In this document: piece by piece, positions 7,018-13,015 of the stretch
Layout of the letters: each line of letters begins with the position of its first letter
Position numbering within the stretch: the first letter of the stretch is position 1
Assembly (NCBI GenBank): GCA_031367345.1
Contig: JANLPR010000017.1
Location: 1 to 16,730, forward strand
Direction of reading: 5' to 3'
Origin: JADKIH01 sp031367345
GTDB taxonomy: Bacteria; Bacteroidota; Bacteroidia; AKYH767-A; 2013-40CM-41-45
DNA: 16,730 bases
The notes under the pieces: generated by a model
Databases searched by the model: none
What the model was told of the DNA's origin: nothing
The model's input: only the letters and a program-made list of their open reading frames with translations
Position numbers and translations under genes: made by a program

Positions 7018-7157
7018 TAGCACGAACTGCCAACAAAAGCTTGTTGCAAGCGGGCGGGGCTGTGCGTCATTGAAGTTTGTAGCTCTTTATTTATCTTTAT
7101 CATGTTGGAAAGGGAGAAGGTTTAATAGCCCGCCAGCAACAAGCTAAACCGTTAGGC
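7018..7157 (+). repeat. attC-like palindrome with intact GTTAGGC right box
   Basis: TAGCACGAAC (7018-7027) leads into TGCCAAC (7028-7034). Arm 7038-7047 (AGCTTGTTGC) pairs perfectly with 7136-7145, and GCGGGC (7050-7055) pairs with GCCCGC (7128-7133). AAACC and then GTTAGGC (7151-7157) close the site. The overall length of about 130 bases, the paired arms and the terminal GTTRGGC box all resemble large integron attC sites. It fills most of the gap between two unrelated single-gene modules. Confidence 0.65.
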
Positions 7158-7177
7158 ATTATTTTAAAAATCGAAAA

Positions 7178-7708
7178 ATGACACCAAGATCTCTTTGGAC
7201 AATCCTTATAAAATGTTTTGGAATTTTTACTTTATTAAATTGCCTGACAGTAATACCTCAATCGATTAGTTCAATATTAATGATTGGCCAGAACTTCAAT
7301 GACAGTGGCGGACAAAGCCTTGCAATTGCTATTATCATAATTATTTTTACAATTTCCTTATACTTGACTGGGACTTATATATTTCTTTTTAAAACAGATT
7401 GGATCATTGATAAATTGTCTCTTGAAAAGCATTTCAGAGAAGACAAATTTGAATTAAATGTTCATCGATCAACGATACTACAAATCGCCATAATTGTAAT
7501 CGGCGGACAAATATTTGTCACTAGTTTACCGCAATTTTGTCGACAGGTTTTTTCGTTTTACCAACAAAAAAGTATATTTCGTGAAAACGCTAATGCCGAT
7601 TTATTAATTTACCAATTTGCAGAATTAACTTTTGGATATTTGTTGATGACGAATAGTCGTAGATTGACAGCATTTATCGAAAGGAAAAGAAGAAATAATA
7701 ATGCATAA
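7178..7708 (+). CDS. Small integral membrane protein of unknown function
   Basis: I do not recognise the family. The 176-residue product has about four hydrophobic segments: residues 8-30 (IKCFGIFTLLNCLTVIPQ), 47-71 (LAIAIIIIIFTISLYLTGTY), 100-117 (ILQIAIIVIGGQIFVTSL) and about 141-157. A short charged loop (KTDWIIDKLSLEKHFREDKF) lies between segments two and three, and the tail ERKRRNNNA is strongly positive, suggesting a cytoplasmic C-terminus. The start ATG lies 20 bases after the GTTAGGC box of the preceding palindrome. The stop codon lies inside the GCATAAC box of the next one, so the gene fills its cassette-like unit almost completely. Such compact single-gene units of unknown function are typical of cassette arrays. 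Confidence 0.75.
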   Translation: MTPRSLWTILIKCFGIFTLLNCLTVIPQSISSILMIGQNFNDSGGQSLAIAIIIIIFTISLYLTGTYIFLFKTDWIIDKLSLEKHFREDKFELNVHRSTILQIAIIVIGGQIFVTSLPQFCRQVFSFYQQKSIFRENANADLLIYQFAELTFGYLLMTNSRRLTAFIERKRRNNNA

Positions 7709-7797
7709 CACCGCATTGCCACAACGTTATTTTTTTACTCTTTTTATTTTTATATTTCGGTAAAAAATTAATGCTTCGGCAATGCTAAACGTTAGTC
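7703..7797 (+). repeat. attC-like palindrome, copy B (overlaps a stop codon)
   Basis: GCATAAC (7703-7709) overlaps the stop codon of the membrane-protein gene. GCATTGCC (7713-7720) pairs with GGCAATGC (7778-7785), followed by TAAAC and GTTAGTC (7791-7797). The loop is nearly identical to copy A at 400-472, although the flanking genes are unrelated. A weaker relative of the right half (GCAATGCTAACCG) occurs at 11729-11741. Confidence 0.65.
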
Positions 7798-7885
7798 AGA
7801 ACTCTTTGGCGACAGTGCAACCTTCAACTTTTGTGCAAGAAACGGGCAGTGTAGAAAGTCGGACAAGCCGTGTTTGCCACTCTTC

Positions 7886-7951
7886 GTAAAAGCAAAAGAG
7901 AAACAACGCCACAGACAAGCCAACCCAAAATTGTTTCACATTTGCTTTTAC
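7886..7951 (+). repeat. Covarying hairpin, upstream arrangement, copy 1
   Basis: Arms 7886-7906 and 7931-7951 pair at 19 of 21 positions. The 5' arm carries AAAAGAG followed by the variable part AAACAA; the 3' arm carries TTGTTT followed by CACATTT. It sits about 30 bases before the start of the small secreted protein gene. A promoter-like TATCTTCG occurs at 7969-7976, without a convincing -33 element at the right distance. Confidence 0.7.
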
Positions 7952-7980
7952 CTAACCGCACAAAAACCTATCTTCGCAAC

Positions 7981-8283
7981 ATGAAATCAAAGGTGCTCAC
8001 CTTCTTTCTTCTGCTCACGGGTATTTGTTACCTGATGCAGACAATGGAATTGGACGGCAATGAACGCAAGCAGAACTACGAAAAAGAAACGCACACCTAT
8101 ATTTCTTGCACCAAGACAACAGAAACTTTCAACCTCACTTCACCGACAGCCGACATTGCAATTGATTTTTTATACCACAACTTTTTTATTCCGACAACAG
8201 AAACAATTTCTTCTGAAATTTATTTCAAAGACCCCGACCCACCCCAACGGCTATACCTCCGACATTCTGTTTTCCTGATTTAA
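7981..8283 (+). CDS. Small secreted or membrane-anchored hypothetical protein
   Basis: I do not recognise the family. The 100-residue product starts MKSKVLTFFLLLTGICYLMQ, a signal peptide or single membrane anchor. A polar region rich in Thr, Glu and Lys follows, then a C-terminal segment with aromatic and Pro-rich sequence (FKDPDPPQRLYLRHSVFLI). I chose the ATG at 7981 because it begins the hydrophobic signal and follows the repeat hairpin; longer in-frame starts would make protein from the repeat itself. The stop lies 87 bases before the cytochrome-porin fusion gene in the same direction, so the two may be co-transcribed. Small secreted proteins are often found at the head of outer-membrane transport operons in Bacteroidota. 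No metal-binding Cys cluster is present (two Cys only). Confidence 0.6.
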   Translation: MKSKVLTFFLLLTGICYLMQTMELDGNERKQNYEKETHTYISCTKTTETFNLTSPTADIAIDFLYHNFFIPTTETISSEIYFKDPDPPQRLYLRHSVFLI

Positions 8284-8370
8284 TTTTTACTGCTTGAATT
8301 TTTCGCTGCACATTTTTATGTGCAAGCGTTACCTATTTCATTCAGTTTATTCATCAAATTAAAATCAGTA

Positions 8371-10143
8371 ATGACAGACATAAATTTTCTAACACTTTCT
8401 AATTACGCAGGTTTAATTGCAACAGCGTTGCTCACTTTCAATTTCCTTTTGGGAATGATGATAGGCACAGCTTACAAAAAACATAACTATTGGAAACGGC
8501 TCCCAGCCAACATCAAACAAATCAGCATTCTTGATTTACACAATTGGACAGCCTATGTTGCTTTGTTGTTTGTGCTGTTACATCCGTTGCTTTTGCTTTT
8601 TGACCCTGCAACGAAGTTCAAATTCATTGACATAATTTTTCCAATTAATGCACCGCATCAGAAACTTTTTGTTGCATTTGGCACACTTTCAATGTTCGCA
8701 ATCATCACCGTAATTATCACCACACAAAAAGTTATCAAAAAGAAAATGAGTTTCCGAACATGGAAAAACATTCATCTCATTTCTTATTGCACAGCACTTT
8801 TATTTTTCATTCACGGAATAGTGTTAGACCCTCAACTGAAAGACAGACCAGTTGATTTCTTTGACGCCGAAAAAATAGTTTCAGAAATATGTGTATTGAT
8901 TTTAATTGTAGCATCAATTTTCCGTTTCCGTTATCATATAAAATCAAAAAAGAAAATTGTTACAATAGCAATTATCTTTTTTTCGCTTTCCGCTTATGCA
9001 CAAGACAGCACAAAACATTTTCATTACAATCCTGATGCAGGTTTACAATTCAACAAAGGCGATTTTCAATGGACAACTTGGGGCTTTGCTGAAAGATTAT
9101 TTTCTCCCTCTCAATATCCTGCATGGCGCAGAGTGCGGCAGGGAATGGAATTTCAGTTGCCGAGTTATCCTTTCAAAATAAATGGAAATAAATTTCGCAC
9201 CGCATTAGTATATGAAGTTGATTTCACCGACAACAATTTTTTTAAAGACAGTAAACGATTTAAAATTTTGGAAAATATTTTTATCTCTTTTCAAAATGCA
9301 AAAGATGCAAACAAGTTTCGTGTTTTGTTTGGCGAAAACACTTCCATACTTTCAAGAGAAGATAATTTATCATCGGGAAATTTACCAACCATCAACCGCA
9401 GTTTGATTTTAGAACAACACGGCAGCACCAACAGTTTTGGAACGCAGTGGGGGTTTCAATTTCAATCACAAGTCAGCAAGAAAATTTTGTTGCAAGCATC
9501 ATTACAAGATAACAGAGGTTCACTCAATCAAGACAAACCGATGTATCAATTTTGGAATGCAGTTGCAGTAAAAATTACCGAATCCATTTTGCAACCAACC
9601 GACAGCAGCAACCAAAAATTAAATATTGGTTTTGCAATTGACCACACACGAAATATTGAAGACAAAAATTTCAAACTCACTTCAGCAATCAATAGTGATG
9701 TGCTTGGCAGCACACCAGCCACAGGAAGTAAACTAACTTTTGAAAATAATTTAGATTACACTAACACAATAGGAGAACATTTTTTCACTTTCGAATACGA
9801 GGCAATTTATTCCAACTACTCCGACCAAAAATTAAATGTTGCAGGCGGCTACACACAATTGCAATTTCAGGTTTGGGACAAAAAACAATTTGGCGACATG
9901 GTTCCTTTTGTTCGTTATGATTTAGTGAATCTTTCCAACCCGACAGCATCCGCAACAGAACAAGCAATTAGGTTAGGCATCAATTACAATTTTCCTTTCA
10001 CAAACAAATTGCTCAACTTTCATTTAGAATATGCAAGACATTTTTTGAATAGTTCGCCTTCCATCTTAACAACAACCGACAAAGAGTTTAACGAATTTCG
10101 TTTAGCAATAAGGTTAAGCGCAACAAGATATTTACGGTTCTGA
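8371..10143 (+). CDS. Fusion of ferric-reductase-like di-heme membrane domain and outer-membrane porin
   Basis: From the ATG at 8371 the product has 590 residues; an upstream in-frame GTG at 8320 adds only a weak extension. Residues 1-190 hold five membrane helices of the ferric reductase/NADPH-oxidase core. His57 and His71 are spaced H-X13-H, and His135 and His148 are spaced H-X12-H, the exact heme-ligand spacing of the NOX/FRE family. No FAD/NAD(P)H domain follows. Residues 191-210 (KSKKKIVTIAIIFFSLSAYA) form a classical signal peptide ending AYA before Gln211. Residues 211-590 are a porin-like beta-barrel with alternating aromatic strands and terminal Phe. Positive-inside loops predict the porin emerging in the periplasm, so signal peptidase cleavage could yield two proteins. 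No start codon lies at the junction (ATA at 8938). Likely role: envelope electron transfer or metal handling; the substrate is unknown. Confidence 0.85.
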   Translation: MTDINFLTLSNYAGLIATALLTFNFLLGMMIGTAYKKHNYWKRLPANIKQISILDLHNWTAYVALLFVLLHPLLLLFDPATKFKFIDIIFPINAPHQKLFVAFGTLSMFAIITVIITTQKVIKKKMSFRTWKNIHLISYCTALLFFIHGIVLDPQLKDRPVDFFDAEKIVSEICVLILIVASIFRFRYHIKSKKKIVTIAIIFFSLSAYAQDSTKHFHYNPDAGLQFNKGDFQWTTWGFAERLFSPSQYPAWRRVRQGMEFQLPSYPFKINGNKFRTALVYEVDFTDNNFFKDSKRFKILENIFISFQNAKDANKFRVLFGENTSILSREDNLSSGNLPTINRSLILEQHGSTNSFGTQWGFQFQSQVSKKILLQASLQDNRGSLNQDKPMYQFWNAVAVKITESILQPTDSSNQKLNIGFAIDHTRNIEDKNFKLTSAINSDVLGSTPATGSKLTFENNLDYTNTIGEHFFTFEYEAIYSNYSDQKLNVAGGYTQLQFQVWDKKQFGDMVPFVRYDLVNLSNPTASATEQAIRLGINYNFPFTNKLLNFHLEYARHFLNSSPSILTTTDKEFNEFRLAIRLSATRYLRF

Positions 10144-10154
10144 TGTCAACGCAT

Positions 10155-10221
10155 TTGCAATCATATTTTATTTTTACCTTCGCACAATGCAAGCGCACGA
10201 AAAAATAAAAAGAGCATGCAA
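10155..10221 (+). repeat. Covarying hairpin, downstream (permuted) arrangement, copy 1
   Basis: Arms 10155-10175 and 10201-10221 pair at 16 of 21 positions. Here the T-rich arm comes first and the AAAAAGAG arm second, the reverse of the order at 7886-7951 and 11819-11881, while the flanks (CAACGCA before, GCCACCGCA after) are the two halves of the loop at 11819-11881. It could also act as a terminator for the fusion gene. The gap 10144-10602 otherwise holds only the repeat block shared with 15440-15945 and no credible gene. Confidence 0.65.
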
Positions 10222-10350
10222 GCCACCGCACAGCGACAGTGCAAACTCCAACAACACTGCTACTAATGTAAACAGCTTCGGACAAAGTGTGTGCGAACTT
10301 CAAACAGTTGTGCTTCGTGGGAAGAGTAGAGCGGCGGCTAATAATTAAGA

Positions 10351-10381
10351 CTTCATGTGGTCGGAACGGCCGAACATGAAG
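10351..10381. repeat. IS91-type end hairpin, copy 1
   Basis: CTTCATGT and ACATGAAG pair around an inner GGTC/GGCC stem with loop GGAAC. It lies about 220 bases beyond the 3' end of the transposase remnant, where the oriIS end of an IS91-type element is expected. The same hairpin recurs at 15672-15702 with compensating changes. Confidence 0.6.
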
Positions 10382-10582
10382 TCAATGTTGCACGAAACTT
10401 CGGCGGTGCGTTGGCCTGCTATGGAAATTGGATATGGTTTTTACTAATTTCGTAATTAAAGTAGGAAGAAAATTAACTTCGGGAATAATTTATAGCGTGA
10501 AAAACGGTGTACTCATATATTAAAAAGAGTGTTTTGATTGATGAAAGATTATTTATTTTGTTGATGCACATACAAATTTCAG

Positions 10583-10604
10583 CTCGCCGAGCGAGTATTT
10601 TTTT
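10583..10604 (+). terminator. Possible intrinsic terminator reading towards the IS91 remnant
   Basis: CTCGC-CGA-GCGAG (10583-10595) is followed by TATTTTTTT. The stem is short (5 bp) but GC-rich. On the + strand it would stop transcription entering the transposase remnant from behind. The duplicate scar at 15900-15925 has a decayed version. Confidence 0.4.
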
Positions 10605-11355
10605 AATTAGTGATTTGTAAATTATTCCAACTTGATATTTCCGGTGGCGCACGCTTGGCTTTCTCAATAAATTCTTTTGTAACCATCCTCCCCTTCTTGC
10701 AACAAGAATATAAATCAGGATCAAAATCTAATTTTTCTTTGCAAACTTCTTTCCAATTCTTTTTTGGTTTTTTCTCCCGTGTGGTTATCGGCTGTCCCTG
10801 CATGATACATTTTGTTTCATGCAATTTTTCCACCGACCGCAATGAAAATATTCCAAAATGTCTAATTTTTACAAATGCCTTTGGTAAAATATGTAATGAA
10901 AATCGTCGGAGAAATTCTTCGCCGCTAATCGTCATTACTTTTTTCCTTCCTTCGGTGGGGTAATCTTTATAAGAGAATGAAACTTCTCTATCCGTAATAT
11001 CTAAGAGTCGGTGATTGGAAATTGCTACTTTGTGGGAGTATCTGCCGATGTATTCCATCACTCCTTTACTATTGTTGAACGGTCGTTTGGCATACACCAC
11101 CCAATCCTTCTTAAACAAATTATCCACAAACTTTTTTCCCTGATCATTTTTTTTTTGCTTTACTAATTTTCTAAAATCAGCTACAAACTTGGCGCGATAA
11201 ACTTTCTTTATTTCTTTTATCGGAAATAAATAGTTGCCTTGAGAGTGTGTATTTTTCCATTTTCCATTTTCATCAATACCACCACCTGGAACTATGCAAT
11301 GAATATGTGGATGCAACATAAACTGCTGTCCCCAAGTGTGCAAAATGGCAATCAT
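10603..11355 (-). pseudogene. IS91-family transposase, N-terminus missing
   Basis: The remaining 250 residues begin inside the catalytic domain. The HUH metal-binding motif is in MLHPHIHCIVPGGG (His17 and His19). The twin tyrosines of Y2 transposases are in YIGRYSHKVAIS (Tyr102 and Tyr106). The C-terminal Cys motif reads LYSCCKKGRM, with a Tyr where the second copy (15923-16144) has Cys. Full-length relatives are near 390 residues and begin with a zinc-binding region of several Cys and His, which is absent here. Upstream of the ATG the sequence changes to unrelated DNA at an ATGCATG (11352-11358), beyond which an IS1182-type remnant lies on the other strand. The element would have moved by rolling-circle transposition. 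This copy is dead. Confidence 0.88.
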
Positions 11356-11466
11356 GCATGATGAAAAACTTAAGCCAGATTAAAATTGAAGTACTGTGTG
11401 CAGCTGAATCCCCTTCTCCACAAAAGGCCGACGCTCAAAGATTCCGGCGAGCAGGAATAGCCGGAG

Positions 11467-11654
11467 TTTTGTGCATAGCATACAACTTAAGAAGAATGAT
11501 GAATATTCTTGACAAAAACATATTCAAAAAGTTTCTTAAAGAACTTGGCTTTTTATTTTTTGGAAAATTGTTCATTGCAAACGAAAATGCAATTGTTTGG
11601 GCGAGGCCTATTTTTGAAGTATCAAAATCGAATCTATTTTTACGGGCTGCCTAA
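11467..11654 (+). pseudogene. IS1182-type transposase, C-terminal remnant, copy 1
   Basis: The frame reads AYNLRRMMNILDKNIFKKFL and ends at TAA (11652-11654). It matches, almost residue for residue, the end of the larger fragment at 16421-16730 (AYNIRRMMNILDKNIFKKFL). The frame is open further upstream to 11358, but that part does not look like transposase. It includes a REP-like inverted repeat, TCCGGC with GCCGGA (about 11443-11466). Only about 60 residues of a protein near 450-500 residues survive. Confidence 0.7.
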
Positions 11655-11728
11655 AGTGAACGTAATGCGTTTAAATATTTACTATATTTGGTGATGAGTG
11701 GTAGTTATTAGACGGACTGACGGTTTGC

Positions 11729-11797
11729 GCAATGCTAACCGCTCCGATTGACCGTTACTGCTAACACGAAAGTGACACGCTTCGAAAGTCTGCAAAG
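11729..11797 (+). repeat. Right-half relative of the A/B boundary repeats
   Basis: GCAATGCTAACCG (11729-11741) resembles the right arm and spacer of copies A and B. About 20 bases on, TGCTAACACGAAAG resembles TGCTAACTTGAAAG at 496-509, downstream of copy A. No left arm is found, perhaps lost with the IS1182 insertion. Apart from this and the hairpin below, the gap 11655-11956 contains nothing I can identify. Confidence 0.4.
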
Positions 11798-11818
11798 CCG
11801 TTTGGCTATCGCTTCTGT

Positions 11819-11881
11819 AAAATAAAAAGAGAGGCAAAGCCACCGCATCAATCTAACGCAATTTGCCTCACATTTTATTTT
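11819..11881 (+). repeat. Covarying hairpin, upstream arrangement, copy 2
   Basis: Arms 11819-11838 and 11862-11881 pair at 18 of 20 positions. The order is AAAAAGAG, AGGCAAA, loop, TTTGCCT, CACATTTT, the same as at 7886-7951 but with a different, still complementary, variable part. It lies about 75 bases upstream of the porin gene. Confidence 0.7.
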
Positions 11882-11956
11882 GCCCAACCGCACAAACTGC
11901 GTTCTTAGTAGAAAATCAGTAACAAAATAATTTACCTTTTAAAAAAATATTACCAA

Positions 11957-13012
11957 ATGAAAAAAAATCTACTGTTAATCCTTTTGATATTTTCAAAAGT
12001 GTTTTTTGTTTCCGCGCAAACAAATTCTCCAACCGATACTACAGCAAACAAAAAAGAAAAACACAAAGTCAATGTTTCTGGAGTATTGCAATTTCATTAC
12101 CTCAATGAGTTCAATACAAACGGAGATTCTCTTCGTGACCCCGATGGTTTCAGAATATTGAGAGCACGCTTGATTTTCAAAGGCGACATCAACAAGTATA
12201 TTTCATATCAAGTAATGATTGACCCCCGTGCACCCGAACAAGGCGGTGTGTTGCGTGACGCATACATGGAATTTCATTTGCTCAAAAATCAGAACATCCG
12301 TGCAGGACAAATGAAAACACAATTCGGTTGGGAGAATCGTGTGTCAATAACTGAACTCTACACTGTGAATCGCGCGGAAATGTCTGATGCTGTTTCGCGT
12401 GGCGAAAATCTTCGTGACCTTGGGCTTGGCGTATTTGGAGATATTAAACTCAATAACTATTTTCAAATAGAAGATGCTGTAACTTTTACCAATGGCACAA
12501 GGTCAAATGTTACAGGACCTTATGATTTCAATACTAAAAAAGCATTGTGGGGACGAGTGGGTGTTCGTTATAAGAAAGATGATTTCACGGTTCGTTTGGG
12601 TGGTTCGTTCGGCACAGGAGGAATAAGATATTTGGGCAATAATCTTATTGACCCTGCTGATGATATATATACAAACTTCAATCGCATCGGAACGGATTTA
12701 CAGATTGACCACAAATATTTTTTCCTTGCAGCAGAATACGCACAAGGAACTGACAGAGTAAGCGACACATTGTATGGCGAACCAATGGGCTATCAGGCAT
12801 TGTTAGCAATAAAAACAAAATGGAAAGTTGGTGCCTTTGTCCGATACGATGTGTTTGAAGACCAGTGGAAAGTATTAACACCTGGACTTTACTATGGAAA
12901 ACCAAAAGACAAATACCGCATACTTGTAAATTATATGATGCGCGGAAACATCACTGACATTCCAGGGGGACACGATGACAGATTGTATATTCAAATGCAA
13001 ATTTGTTTTTGA
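11957..13012 (+). CDS. Phosphate-selective porin O/P-like outer-membrane protein
   Basis: The 351-residue product has a signal peptide (MKKNLLLILLIFSKVFFVSA before Gln), a polar linker to about residue 38, then a beta-barrel. Typical porin O/P motifs are LRARLIFKGDINKYISYQVMID and the 'fGWENRVSITELYTVNRAEMS' region, where the family keeps its substrate-channel loop. The chain closes with a strand ending in an aromatic residue (LYIQMQICF), the usual outer-membrane sorting signal. It allows diffusion of small solutes, in known members phosphate or polyphosphate; the substrate here is unproven. A TonB-type receptor gene starts 3 bases after its stop, so the two form an operon. The porin half of the fusion at 8371-10143 appears to be of a related type. 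Confidence 0.9.
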   Translation: MKKNLLLILLIFSKVFFVSAQTNSPTDTTANKKEKHKVNVSGVLQFHYLNEFNTNGDSLRDPDGFRILRARLIFKGDINKYISYQVMIDPRAPEQGGVLRDAYMEFHLLKNQNIRAGQMKTQFGWENRVSITELYTVNRAEMSDAVSRGENLRDLGLGVFGDIKLNNYFQIEDAVTFTNGTRSNVTGPYDFNTKKALWGRVGVRYKKDDFTVRLGGSFGTGGIRYLGNNLIDPADDIYTNFNRIGTDLQIDHKYFFLAAEYAQGTDRVSDTLYGEPMGYQALLAIKTKWKVGAFVRYDVFEDQWKVLTPGLYYGKPKDKYRILVNYMMRGNITDIPGGHDDRLYIQMQICF

Positions 13013-13015
13013 AAT

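Noticed and set aside
7870..8283. Longer form of the small secreted protein starting at a GTG
   Set aside because: The extra 37 residues are translated from the covarying hairpin and would bury the signal peptide.
10187..10348. About 53-codon frame with a promoter-like TACCTTCG in front
   Set aside because: The frame lies in the repeat block, and the homologous block at 15440-15665 has no matching ATG, so it is not conserved as protein.
10610..10963. 117-codon + strand frame
   Set aside because: It is the shadow of the IS91 transposase remnant on the minus strand; a matching shadow occurs at 15942-16199.
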